Shown here: positions 8,307 through 18,469 of the stretch, piece after piece
How positions within the stretch are numbered: position 1 is the stretch's first letter
Layout of the letters: each line of letters begins with the position of its first letter
From: Glycomyces sp. L485
Lineage (GTDB): Bacteria; Actinomycetota; Actinomycetes; Mycobacteriales; Micromonosporaceae
Direction: 5' to 3'
DNA: 64,000 bases
NCBI RefSeq assembly: GCF_022548875.1
Contig: NZ_JAKZEW010000018.1
Span: 291-64,290 of the forward strand
Translations under genes and position numbers: made by a program
The notes under the pieces: model-generated
What the model saw: only the letters and a program-made list of their open reading frames with translations
The model's database searches: none
What the model was told of the DNA's origin: nothing

Positions 8307-8545
8307 ATCCGGTCGCCAAGTATTTCCTGGGGCGCCTCGCCCTCCTGGCCGCGATCGCGGTGCCGCTCAGCTTCGTCATCAACCTGCTGCTCGCGCTCGC
8401 GATCGGCCTGGTCGGTTCGATGCTGCTGTCGATGGTGCTGCTCAAGGGCATGCGCACCGAGATGATCGACCACATCGACGCGCGCGTGAAGCAGCGCCGC
8501 GAAGAGAAGAAGCAGCTCCGCGCCGAACTGCGGGAAGACGGCTAG
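8303..8545 (+). CDS. DUF4229-type small membrane protein
   Basis: This 80-residue protein has two hydrophobic helices (about 9-30 and 33-45) followed by a highly charged cytoplasmic tail with KQRREEKKQLRAELRED. Short two-helix proteins with such a tail, found next to menaquinone genes in actinomycetes, are usually annotated DUF4229; this assignment is from pattern memory. The ATG at 8303 overlaps the previous stop by four bases (ATGA) and follows GGAACGG. The stop overlaps the convergent Fic-like gene by four bases (CTAG). Confidence 0.75.
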   Translation: MNPVAKYFLGRLALLAAIAVPLSFVINLLLALAIGLVGSMLLSMVLLKGMRTEMIDHIDARVKQRREEKKQLRAELREDG

Positions 8546-9291
8546 GAGCGCATCAGCTCCGTGCAGATCTGCAGCGTCTCCGCGGCGCCCGCTTCGAGCG
8601 CCTTACCGTAGTGCTTCAGCCAGGACCGGACCCCGTCGGGGGTGCCGGTCGACCAGGCGCGCTGCGCGCCGACGTACTCGGGGTGCCGGTCGAGGTGACC
8701 GGCGTTCGCCGTGATGAGCAGCTTCGGGTCGAGGCCCTTGCCGGCCAGCGCGAGCCGGGCCGCGCCGCGGGCGACGATGTTGTTCGCGACCGGGAACGGC
8801 TTGACGGCGATCAGCTCGCCGTGGACGACCGCCGCCGTGAGCGCGGCCGGGATCTCCTTGGTGGGGCTGGCGACCAAAGCGCACATCGCGTCGATGCGGG
8901 CCGAGCCGGACTTGTCGACCTCGATGCGGCCGGGCTCGAAGTCGTGCCCGGAGTCGGGGAAGTCGCGGGAGGCCAGCAGGTGGAGCTTCGCGAGGACGTA
9001 GCGCGGGGAGATGGCCCAGACGTCCACGAGCGAGGGGAGCGCCTCGGTGACGCGGACGGCGCCGGAGACGATCGGGTCGGTGAAGTCGCCGGCGCGCAGG
9101 CGTTCGACGTCGCAGTCGTAGCCTTCCAGCGCCAGGGTGGCCGAGGCGTCGTGCAGGGCGACTTCGGCGGCGACATGGGTGTTGTCGCTGCGGAGCGCCT
9201 CGTGCCAGAGCATGCGGTCGACATTGGCTCTGGCGTTTTCAAGGGCGTCGGCGACCTCGGCAAGCTCGAGGAGAGGCGCGAGAGGATCCAC
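8542..9291 (-). CDS. Fic-domain-like protein with degenerate active-site motif
   Basis: This 249-residue helical protein matches a conserved actinobacterial family often found beside acetyl-CoA synthetase and variously called Fic family or oxidoreductase. The motif region reads VKPFPVANNIVARGAARL (163-180). A working Fic AMP-transferase has HPFx(D/E)GNGRxxR; here the catalytic His is Lys164, the Gly-Asn-Gly-Arg loop is Ala-Asn-Asn-Ile, and only the final Arg175 is kept. Adenylylation activity is therefore unlikely. The start ATG is at 9291. It is divergent from acs across about 300 bases, so the two may share control. Function is unknown. Confidence 0.75.
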   Translation of the reverse strand: MDPLAPLLELAEVADALENARANVDRMLWHEALRSDNTHVAAEVALHDASATLALEGYDCDVERLRAGDFTDPIVSGAVRVTEALPSLVDVWAISPRYVLAKLHLLASRDFPDSGHDFEPGRIEVDKSGSARIDAMCALVASPTKEIPAALTAAVVHGELIAVKPFPVANNIVARGAARLALAGKGLDPKLLITANAGHLDRHPEYVGAQRAWSTGTPDGVRSWLKHYGKALEAGAAETLQICTELMRS

Positions 9292-9594
9292 GGGCGGAAC
9301 CTTACCGGTTGGAGGTGAAGCGGATACGCCGCACCGGTCGGGCTAGAGGGCGACCACAAATGGTACATGGGGTCGCGCATTGCCGCTCTTTTCGATCTTG
9401 CCTGTCATTTCGCCCGGGAAAGCACAGGTCGGACCGCGTTTCCGTTCGCCGACCGCCTGGCGTTCGTTCGCCGCCCGTCCGTCGATGTCCGCAAGGTCAC
9501 GAGTCGTGAAGTGCATGTTTCGCGGTAGTGTGGCGGAACATAGACCCACCTCACAGCAGCGCATCGGCGCGTCGATCTGTAAGGAGCAATACCC
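9292..9594. other. Divergent intergenic region between the Fic-like gene and acs
   Basis: No gene is seen in these 303 bases. They must hold the promoters for both flanking genes. The right part contains an imperfect dyad at 9515-9541 and the acs ribosome site AAGGAG near 9581. Confidence 0.6.
9515..9541 (+). promoter_or_regulatory. Candidate operator/promoter dyad upstream of acs
   Basis: ATGTTTCGC (9515-9523) and GCGGAACAT (9533-9541) form an inverted repeat matching at eight of nine positions around a 9-base spacer. The spacer contains TAGTGT, which could serve as a -10 element about 55-60 bases before the acs start. It is a candidate only. Confidence 0.3.
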
Positions 9595-11553
<1,959 letters not shown>

Positions 11554-11743
11554 GCACCCCTCGGAAGACCCTACAGAAAGTGATCTCCGCCACCAATACG
11601 GTGCGCCTGGAGTGACACATAGAAACTAGTAGAACGGTGGCGGGACGGCTGGTAGTCGCCCCGTCACCGACTAGCGTCGAGCGCTTTCTTTCCGATAGGG
11701 TTTCGTCACCCCCACAACATGCGCCCCTACTGGGAGGAGCCTC

Positions 11744-13000
11744 ATGCCAGAGACGCCGGAAATGCCAGAGATGAGGCGTATGCCGCCGATGCCCAGGAAG
11801 CGGATCGTGCGCAAGGCCCGCCAGGCGCCTCACGAGATCATCCGGTTCCTCCGCATCGAGACGACCGGCGGCATCCTGCTCCTCATCGGGGCCGTGCTCG
11901 CGCTCATCGCCGCGAACTCGCCGCTGTCGGACCTCTACGAGCAGATCCGACACACCTACATCGGCATCGAAGACGTCTTCATGCTCAACGTCCAGCACTG
12001 GGCGGCCGATTTCCTCCTGGCGTTCTTCTTCCTCGTCGTCGGGCTCGAACTCAAGCGCGAACTCGTCGTCGGCGAACTGCGCGAGATCAAGAAGGCGATG
12101 CTCCCGGTGATCGCCGCCGCCGGCGGCGTCGTCGTCCCGGCCGCCGTCGCGATCGCCATCGCCTGGGGCGAGCCCGGCGGAGCCGACGTGTGGCCCGTCC
12201 CGGTCGCCACCGACATCGCCTTCGCGCTCGCCGTCCTCGCCCTGTGCGCCCGCAGCCTGCCTTCCAGCCTGCGAATCTTCCTGCTGACGCTCGCGATCGC
12301 CGACGACATCGGCGCGATCGCCATGATCGCGGTCCTCTACTCCGAGCCGCAGTTCATCCCGCTCCTCGTCTTCGTCGTCGTCATAGCCCTGTGGTTCTTC
12401 CTGCAGGCCAAGCGCGTCAAGAGCCTGTGGATCTACATTCCGCTCGGGCTCGCCGCCTGGGTCGCGCTGTACGAGGCCGACGTCCACGCCACCATCGCCG
12501 GCGTCGCCCTCGGCCTCGCCACCCGCGTCAGGCCCGACAATGGCGAACGCGAGGCCCCCGCACTCGCCGTCGAGCACGCGCTCCAGCCGTTCAGCGCCGG
12601 CGTCGCCGTCCCGATCTTCGCCTTCTTCTCGGCGGGGGTCGCCCTCGACGGGGAGGCGCTGACGGCCTTCGCGGCCGACCGGGTCGCGCTCGCCGTCGTC
12701 GCCGGGCTGTTCTTCGGCAAGATGGTCGGCGTGACGCTCGGGGCGTACGCCGCCCACAAGTTCGGCTGGGGACGCCTCGCACCCGACCTGAAATGGGGCG
12801 ACATCCTCGGCGTCGCGATCCTGTGCGGCTGCGGCTTCACCGTCAGCCTCCTCATCGCCGAACTCGCCTTCACCGATGTGGCCCAACAGGACCTGGTCAA
12901 GACCGGCGTCCTGGCCGGGTCGACGGTCTCGGCGCTCGTCGGCGCCGCCGTGCTCAACATCCGCTCGCGCGCCGTCCGGCGTGAGCGCAGCGCGGCCTGA
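11744..13000 (+). CDS. nhaA: Na+/H+ antiporter NhaA
   Basis: This 418-residue inner-membrane antiporter exchanges sodium for protons. The ion-binding aspartates are all present: Asp157 in VATDIAFAL and Asp187/Asp188 in AIADDIGAI, with the same spacing as Asp133 and Asp163/164 in E. coli NhaA. About twelve hydrophobic segments are visible. The N-terminus has a Met/Pro/Glu-rich lead of about 30 residues before the first helix. The ATG at 11744 has GGGAGGAG upstream. The gene ends 18 bases before the next open frame. Confidence 0.95.
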   Translation: MPETPEMPEMRRMPPMPRKRIVRKARQAPHEIIRFLRIETTGGILLLIGAVLALIAANSPLSDLYEQIRHTYIGIEDVFMLNVQHWAADFLLAFFFLVVGLELKRELVVGELREIKKAMLPVIAAAGGVVVPAAVAIAIAWGEPGGADVWPVPVATDIAFALAVLALCARSLPSSLRIFLLTLAIADDIGAIAMIAVLYSEPQFIPLLVFVVVIALWFFLQAKRVKSLWIYIPLGLAAWVALYEADVHATIAGVALGLATRVRPDNGEREAPALAVEHALQPFSAGVAVPIFAFFSAGVALDGEALTAFAADRVALAVVAGLFFGKMVGVTLGAYAAHKFGWGRLAPDLKWGDILGVAILCGCGFTVSLLIAELAFTDVAQQDLVKTGVLAGSTVSALVGAAVLNIRSRAVRRERSAA

Positions 13001-13018
13001 CCTCGTACGCTCTTGCTC

Positions 13019-13939
13019 GTGAACCGCAGGACTTTCGCCGACAGCGCCGCTATCAAGGCCGGGCCGTGGACGCACCGGCACATCGACGCCAACGGCTCGC
13101 GATTCCACATCGTCGAGGCCGGGGAGGGCCCCCTGATCCTCCTGCTGCACGGCTTCCCCGAGTTCTGGTGGGCCTGGCGCCACCAGATCCCTGCCCTCGC
13201 CGGCGCCGGCTTCCGCGTCGTGGCCGCCGACCTGCGCGGCTACGGCGCCTCCGACAAGCCGCCGAGAGGCTACGACGCCTACACGATGGCCGCCGACGTC
13301 GTCGGCATCGTACGAGCCCTCGGCGAACGCGACGCCACGGTCGTCGGGCACGACCTTGGCGGCATCCTCGGCTTCGCCGCGGCGGCCTTCCACCCGCAGC
13401 AGTTCCGGTCGCTCGTGGTCCTCGGCGCGGCGCACCCGCTGCGCCAGCGGGCCGCGATCGCGGTCGACCCGAAGGGCCAGCTGTCGGCGTCGAAGCACCT
13501 GTTCGCCTTCCAGATGCCGCGCTACGAGCACAAGCTGACCGCCTGGGACGCGCGCAAGGTCGCCGACCTCATGTACTGGTGGTCGGGCCCGCAGTGGCGC
13601 ACCACCAAGGACTTCCAGACGTACGTGCGGGCGTGCCGGGACGTCATCCAGATCCCGCAGGCCGCCTTCTGCGCCCTGGAGGCCTTCCGGTGGCCGTTCC
13701 GCACCGCGATAGGCCTGGCCGGGCGGCGCTTCGTCAAGCTGCTCCAGCGGACGACGCCGGTGCCGACGCTCCAACTGCACGGGGCGATGGACTCGTGCGT
13801 GCTGCCTCGCACCGCCCAGGGCTCTGGCCGGTACATCCACGGCCGCTACGAATGGAAGCTCCTCGACCGGGTCGGCCACTTCCCGCAGCAGGAGGCCGCC
13901 GAGACGGTGACCAAGGAGATCATCCGCTGGGCCGGCTAG
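13019..13939 (+). CDS. Alpha/beta hydrolase, epoxide-hydrolase type
   Basis: This 306-residue alpha/beta hydrolase has Asp as nucleophile (Asp112 in VVGHDLGG), which points to epoxide hydrolases or haloalkane dehalogenases rather than serine esterases. The oxyanion segment HGFPEFWWAW (44-53), the acid Asp258 (HGAMDSCV) and the catalytic His287 (RVGHFPQQ) complete the triad. The HGxP oxyanion motif favours epoxide hydrolase. I choose the GTG at 13019; a TTG two codons earlier is possible. No good Shine-Dalgarno is seen, so coupling to nhaA across 18 bases is plausible. The substrate is unknown. Confidence 0.85.
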   Translation: MNRRTFADSAAIKAGPWTHRHIDANGSRFHIVEAGEGPLILLLHGFPEFWWAWRHQIPALAGAGFRVVAADLRGYGASDKPPRGYDAYTMAADVVGIVRALGERDATVVGHDLGGILGFAAAAFHPQQFRSLVVLGAAHPLRQRAAIAVDPKGQLSASKHLFAFQMPRYEHKLTAWDARKVADLMYWWSGPQWRTTKDFQTYVRACRDVIQIPQAAFCALEAFRWPFRTAIGLAGRRFVKLLQRTTPVPTLQLHGAMDSCVLPRTAQGSGRYIHGRYEWKLLDRVGHFPQQEAAETVTKEIIRWAG

Positions 13940-13997
13940 CCGTGCGGCTAGTTTCCGGTGCAGGATGATCCGGACCCGACTACCGGAAGGCGATCAC

Positions 13998-15137
13998 ATG
14001 TCCGAGGCCTCTTTCGCCCTGCGCGGAGCGACGATCCTGCCCGTCACCGCGCCCCCGATCGAGGACGGCGTCATCGTCGTCGAGCACGGCCGCATCAGCG
14101 CCGTCGGCGGCCCCGACCTGCCGGTGCCCGAAGGCGTTCCGGTGAGCGACGCGGCGGGCGAGTGGATCGTTCCCGGCCTCGTCGACGCCCACACCCACCT
14201 CGGCGTCGTCGAGATCGGCGAAGGCTGGGCCGGCGCCGACGGCAACGAGAAGACCGACCCGAACACGGCGTACGTGCGGGCACTGGACGGCATCAACCCG
14301 GCCGAGCGCGGCTTCGCCGAGGCCGTCGAGGGCGGTGTCCTGGCCGCCTGCGTCAACCCCGGCTCGGCCAATGTCATCGGCGGCGAGACCGTCGCGGTGA
14401 AGACCGCGGGCCGCTACGTCGAGGAGATGGTGCTTCGTTCCCCCGCCGGGGTCAAGTCGGCGCTCGGCGAGAACCCCAAGCGCGTCCACGGCGAGCAGAA
14501 GCGGACCCCGTCGACCCGCATGGGCATCGCCGGGGTGCTGCGCCAGGCGTTCGTCGAAGCCGAGAACTACCGGTCCGACGACGACGCCGAGCGCGACCTC
14601 AAGCTCGAGACGCTCGTGAAGGTGCTGAATCGCGAGATCCCGTGGCGCCAGCACTGCCACCGCGCCGACGATATCGCCACCGCGCTGCGCGTGGCCGAGG
14701 AGTTCGGCTACGACCTGGTACTCGACCACGGCACCGAGGCGCACCTGTTGGCCGACGTCGTCGCCGAGCGCGGCGTGCCGGTGATCTTCGGCCCGCTGCT
14801 GTGCGCGCGCTCCAAAGTCGAGACCGCCAACCGGTTCCCCGAGAACGCCGCGAAGCTCGCCGCCGCGGGCGTGACCATCGCGATCACCACCGACCACCCG
14901 GTCGTCCCGATCGAGCACCTCGCCATCCAGGCGATGCTGTGCGTCAAGGAGGGCCTCGACCGCGACACTGCGCTGCGGGCCGTCACGATCAACCCGGCGA
15001 CGATCATGGGCGTCGAAGACCGGATCGGCTCTTTGGAGGCGGGCAAGGACGCCGACTTCTGCGTCTGGTCGGGCGACCCGCTCGACATCTACTCCAGGGT
15101 CGAGCGGGCGTTCATCGACGGCCGGCAGGTGCGTTAG
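13998..15137 (+). CDS. Amidohydrolase (imidazolonepropionase-like)
   Basis: This 379-residue protein belongs to the metal-dependent amidohydrolase superfamily, in the subgroup annotated imidazolonepropionase-like. The first metal motif HTH is at 65-67 (VDAHTHLGV). Further metal-site candidates are the histidine-rich QHCHRADD, LDHGTEAHL and TTDHPVVPIEHL. The N- and C-terminal beta-sandwich pieces are present (VVEHGRISAVGG; IGSLEAGKDADFCVW). The ATG at 13998 has GGAAGG seven bases upstream, which favours it over an ATG 33 bases earlier. No hut genes are nearby, so the substrate is not histidine-pathway by context. Confidence 0.88.
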   Translation: MSEASFALRGATILPVTAPPIEDGVIVVEHGRISAVGGPDLPVPEGVPVSDAAGEWIVPGLVDAHTHLGVVEIGEGWAGADGNEKTDPNTAYVRALDGINPAERGFAEAVEGGVLAACVNPGSANVIGGETVAVKTAGRYVEEMVLRSPAGVKSALGENPKRVHGEQKRTPSTRMGIAGVLRQAFVEAENYRSDDDAERDLKLETLVKVLNREIPWRQHCHRADDIATALRVAEEFGYDLVLDHGTEAHLLADVVAERGVPVIFGPLLCARSKVETANRFPENAAKLAAAGVTIAITTDHPVVPIEHLAIQAMLCVKEGLDRDTALRAVTINPATIMGVEDRIGSLEAGKDADFCVWSGDPLDIYSRVERAFIDGRQVR

Positions 15138-15197
15138 CGAGCGGAGGGACCCGGAGCCTCGCGGCTGAGGGCCCCTCCTGTCTCAGCGGGACACGGC

Positions 15198-15407
15198 CTA
15201 GGCGGCCCGGCGGACGTCTGCCCGCTGCGGTATGGCCGGGGCCGCGTCCCGCACGAGGCGACCGGCCATGCCGCGGCGCGCGGACGCGACGGAGCCGACC
15301 AGGCGGCTGAAGAGCGAGGGACTGTCGTCGACTACCGGAGCGTTCGGCAGGGCCGAGTGCGCTTCCTGGTTCATCAGCTGCAGGGCCACGATCGCAAGTG
15401 GATCCAT
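15198..15407 (-). CDS. Small hypothetical protein
   Basis: This 69-residue open frame starts with ATG at 15407 behind a good GGAAGGAA site. It begins MDPLAIVALQLMNQEAH and continues with an Arg/Ala-rich helix-forming region. No family is recognised. Support comes only from the ribosome site and balanced composition, so it may be a real small protein or chance. Confidence 0.45.
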   Translation of the reverse strand: MDPLAIVALQLMNQEAHSALPNAPVVDDSPSLFSRLVGSVASARRGMAGRLVRDAAPAIPQRADVRRAA

Positions 15408-15663
15408 TGTGGTGTTCCTTCCGGGCGGTGATGCGAGATGCGTGCCGCGCCGGTGCGGCGGTGAGTCCGGCGATGGTGCCTCCGGGCCTCGGCTCCAACC
15501 ATGCGGCCCCAGTGTCTCCGACGCATTACACCTGAAGAAACCGGCGGCAACTCTCGGTAAAAACCTGGTGCGCGGAAATGGCGGTGCTCACAGCCGCTCC
15601 GAGGCGACGACGCGAAGCTGAAAGCGTCTCAATTTAGTCGGAGAGGGGCTCGAGCAGGCCTGA

Positions 15664-15874
15664 TCACAGGCCGTCACGCACCATCGCCTCGACGATCTCC
15701 ACATGCCGGTAGAACTCGCCGTCGAAGTTCAGCACGTAGGGCGAGTCGCCTGGGCCGAGGAGCCGGGCGGGTTGAGCAGGAACAGGCCCGCGGCCACGAA
15801 CGTCCGCTTGAGAGTGCCGGTCCCGAGTTCTGTCCTATCCGTATGTCCGAAGGACGATCTGGCATCTCATCCAC
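15664..15874 (-). pseudogene. Twice-frameshifted gene remnant
   Basis: Three consecutive reading frames on the minus strand give protein-like pieces that join end to end. The first starts near 15874 and reads MPDRPSDIRIGQNSG. The second continues GTLKRTFVAAGLFLL. The third reads RLLGPGDSPYVLNFDGEF and runs on to a stop at 15664. No single frame covers them. This looks like a decayed gene with two indels; the family is not identified. Confidence 0.4.
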
Positions 15875-16178
15875 CCTATTGTGATCCAGTCAAGCCATGA
15901 TGCAAGGCGCATATCATGGTCGATCAGACATCACCAGACGATCAACATAAACGACATAATGGATGAAGCACCCGGGCCGCCGATCGTGGCAGGCCATCGG
16001 CGCTCTCCTCATCACGAGACCGACGACATCGCCAAGCCGCCCGGCCGCTCGGAATCCTTGAATAGGTCGCTGCTCATGGAATCACACCATTGCGACCGCC
16101 CCGAGCCCGAGATCCAAGAATCCACACTTGACGGTATGATTCGACGTTGACCGCTCAGGGTCCATCACTGGAGGAATC
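15875..16178. other. AT-richer intergenic stretch
   Basis: These 304 bases are clearly lower in GC than the surrounding genes (for example around 15900-15970). A plus-strand open frame exists but has no protein-like pattern and no ribosome site. The end carries the GGAGGAATC site of the next gene. Confidence 0.5.
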
Positions 16179-16862
16179 GTGAAGGCTCTCGAATACGGGT
16201 ACCAGGTCTCGCTCGACTACGCGCTCGCTGCCGATGGCACGCAGGCTGCTTCTGAAGGAGGGCTGAAGTGGAACGATGCGGAGATCAAGAAGACACTGCG
16301 GTCCAATGGTGCCGCATTCGCGTTTCTGGTGCTCAGCTTGCTGTTGACGTATTTCGTTTCGCTCCAGTTCGGGCCGCTGATCATTCTGGGCGTCCTACTG
16401 TTGTGTGCGATGTACATCGCCAACGCGTTGCGGTCGCGCAAGGAGCCGCCGATATCGAAGCTGATCTTCACGCTGAGTACCGGACCGTGGCAGGCATGGC
16501 CCTGCCGTGTGGAAGGCGTGCGGGGGAATCCGGATTCCAAGACGAAACTCGTGTACCTCATGTCGCCGGACCAGCAGGTGGTGCGAGCCTTCAAGGCTCC
16601 GATTCCCGAGCATGCATTGAAGCGCATCGCCCACGGCATGGGAGTCCTCTGGATCTGCGGGGACCTCGAGTCTCCCCCGATGTCCGGAGCGTCCGGCGTG
16701 GCGATGGCAACAGTCAAGGGGGAGATCGTGTGGGGGTCTCGGTACGCGTCGAAACGCGACGCGGAGAACGGGCCGCAGCCGACGCCCGCGCTCTCCCGGT
16801 TCATCGACGAGGCTTCCTCCGCTGAGATGGACTACCTGCTCAATCCGGGAGAGCCTCGATAA
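16179..16862 (+). CDS. Hypothetical protein with two membrane helices
   Basis: This 227-residue protein is not recognised. Residues about 45-82 contain two adjacent hydrophobic segments (FAFLVLSLLLTYFVSL and FGPLIILGVLLLCAMYIANAL). The remaining C-terminal 140 residues look like a soluble mixed alpha/beta domain, with IFTLSTGPWQAWPCRVEG and VAMATVKGEIVWGSRYAS. The start is GTG at 16179 behind GGAGGAATC. Codon use is less GC-biased than in the housekeeping genes nearby, in line with lateral origin. It lies alone in the gene-poor stretch. Confidence 0.65.
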   Translation: MKALEYGYQVSLDYALAADGTQAASEGGLKWNDAEIKKTLRSNGAAFAFLVLSLLLTYFVSLQFGPLIILGVLLLCAMYIANALRSRKEPPISKLIFTLSTGPWQAWPCRVEGVRGNPDSKTKLVYLMSPDQQVVRAFKAPIPEHALKRIAHGMGVLWICGDLESPPMSGASGVAMATVKGEIVWGSRYASKRDAENGPQPTPALSRFIDEASSAEMDYLLNPGEPR

Positions 16863-16880
16863 GCCCGCTTGTCGAGGCGT

Positions 16881-17110
16881 CAAGTTCGATCCGCCAGAGC
16901 TTCAGCAGGTTTCCCGAAGGAACTCAGGTCGTTTGCAGCCTGGAGGATTTCGGGGCGATTGCCTGCTCGCAGTCCCGCGGAGCGGGGCTGGGTTGACCGG
17001 GGCCAACGCTCGGGCCGTTGGTTCTCGATGTACTCCTTGACGATCGCCAGTGGTGCGCCGCCGCAGGAAGCGGCGAAATACGACAGTGACCAGAAGTGGT
17101 CGCCCCTTGA
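16881..17110 (-). mobile_element. IS200/IS605 TnpA transposase C-terminal remnant
   Basis: The minus-strand translation from about 17110 reads GDHFWSLSYFAASCGGAP followed by LAIVKEYIENQ. That is the C-terminal end of IS200/IS605-family HUH transposases, where the Tyr of YIENQ is the catalytic residue. The frame then continues into unrelated sequence and stops at 16881. Nothing of the N-terminal HUH part is found upstream, because the 180-residue membrane-protein gene begins there. This is a decayed insertion-sequence end. No tnpB is seen. Confidence 0.65.
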
Positions 17111-17117
17111 CTCTTCG

Positions 17118-17660
17118 TCAGTCGCTGTCGCCGCGGTCGCCGTATCCGGACAAGCTGGCGCCGATACCGCACGAGGCCGCCATCACGCCACCGAGCAGGC
17201 CCGCCCAGAAGTCCGCCGCATAGGAGAACACGGCCATGGGGGTACCGACGACGATCATGCCGATGTTGCTCCAACGGAGCGCCTTCGAGGCCGGGGCACG
17301 GCCGGATCGGGACCCGAGGTAGCAAAGGAGTCCACCGAGGACACCGAACACCGCAACGGAGAGGTCTCGCAGCCCGGTGTGCGGAAGCGCCACGCCGAGG
17401 ACCAGTCCGGCGAATCCGGCGGTGAACACCACACCTAGCGGGGCGAGCCGCCAACCGCCCAGGATGTACATGCCGGCCACCGCACCGAACAGCAACGCCA
17501 GACCGACCGGCACGCAGAATGCGACCAGGGACACTGCCACGGCGTACTCGTATGGGTAGACCTCCGCGGCTCCGAGTGCTACGGCGACGATCATCGCGAC
17601 GAAACCGAAGATGACAGTGGATACCGCTACGCGGGTGCCGATCCGCTCAAATCGTCTCAT
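17118..17660 (-). CDS. Hypothetical membrane protein
   Basis: This 180-residue protein contains about five hydrophobic segments (from about 10 to 165), including VAVSTVIFGFVAMIVAVAL and GLALLFGAVAGMYILGG. The final segment is Gly/Ala-rich, then a short polar tail (GYGDRGDSD). I chose the ATG at 17660 because residues upstream of it are Arg/Ser/Pro-rich and not protein-like. No family is recognised. It abuts the IS200 remnant. Confidence 0.55.
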   Translation of the reverse strand: MRRFERIGTRVAVSTVIFGFVAMIVAVALGAAEVYPYEYAVAVSLVAFCVPVGLALLFGAVAGMYILGGWRLAPLGVVFTAGFAGLVLGVALPHTGLRDLSVAVFGVLGGLLCYLGSRSGRAPASKALRWSNIGMIVVGTPMAVFSYAADFWAGLLGGVMAASCGIGASLSGYGDRGDSD

Positions 17661-18469
17661 CCGGACCCGTCTGTCGACGCTCAATTGCGACTCCGTTCGA
17701 TCAGGGGCCGCCACGGACGGCGGCTGGGGGCTTGGCGCGCCGCGACGGGCGAGGACCGGCGAGGACCGACGACCCGGAGATCTGGGCGCGCACTCTACCC
17801 TCAGGAATCTACTGGAAAGCATCCATGAGCAGGGTGCCGGTCAAGTCGATCATGGCAGTGGGCAGGCGACGGAGCGTTGAACATCGCACGAGCGATGTTC
17901 TCCACGTGCTCGAGCGCTTCGCCGCGCGGAATCGGATCACGATGAGAATCGGCTGGGGCCGTTCGGCTTGGAGGGCATTTGAGTCAGCTCAGCGATGATG
18001 AGCTCGAGCTACGTCAAGTTCAGTTGCGGTTCGCAGGGCAACATCGCCTTCGATGAACATCGATAGAGCCGCACTGAGTTGGCTGCGGCGGAGGGGTGTC
18101 ACGGTACTGGCCCACCGAGACCGCCTGGATGGGTTCGAGCGGGCCGCCCCTCCACGAAGAAGCGATGGCCGAGGCCTTGCAGGTAGATGTCGACGATCGC
18201 ACTGAGGCACTGGAAGCCGGCGTCCAGTGCGACCCGCTCTCCGTGCGCCGCCAGTACACCCCGCGTCGAGCCGAGGAGGATGCCTCCTATTGAGCGTCCC
18301 TTGCGTATTGCCGTTGTGGCCTATAGTGCATTCAGGAAGGTGTCGTCGTCACCGCCCATCGACCACGAACGTCACCTCCCATCCGCCTCGGTGGGGTCGC
18401 GGCACTCGCCCGCCGCCCCCGACCGTCAATTGAGCGGATCGGCGAGCGGTCCGCAGAAGGGAGTCGACC
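17661..18469. other. Gene-poor region, no convincing gene
   Basis: About 800 bases hold no gene I can support. A minus-strand piece at roughly 18108-18300 has G/C-ending codons and protein-like sequence (RFFVEGRPARTHPGG) but no start codon, so it may be another gene fragment. A perfect 9-bp inverted repeat lies at 17879-17900. The last bases hold the GAAGGGAG ribosome site for the secreted protein. Confidence 0.5.
17879..17900. repeat. Perfect inverted repeat, 9-bp arms
   Basis: GAACATCGC (17879-17887) and GCGATGTTC (17892-17900) are exact reverse complements around ACGA. No T-run follows on either strand. It may be an operator or a leftover of a mobile element. Confidence 0.5.
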
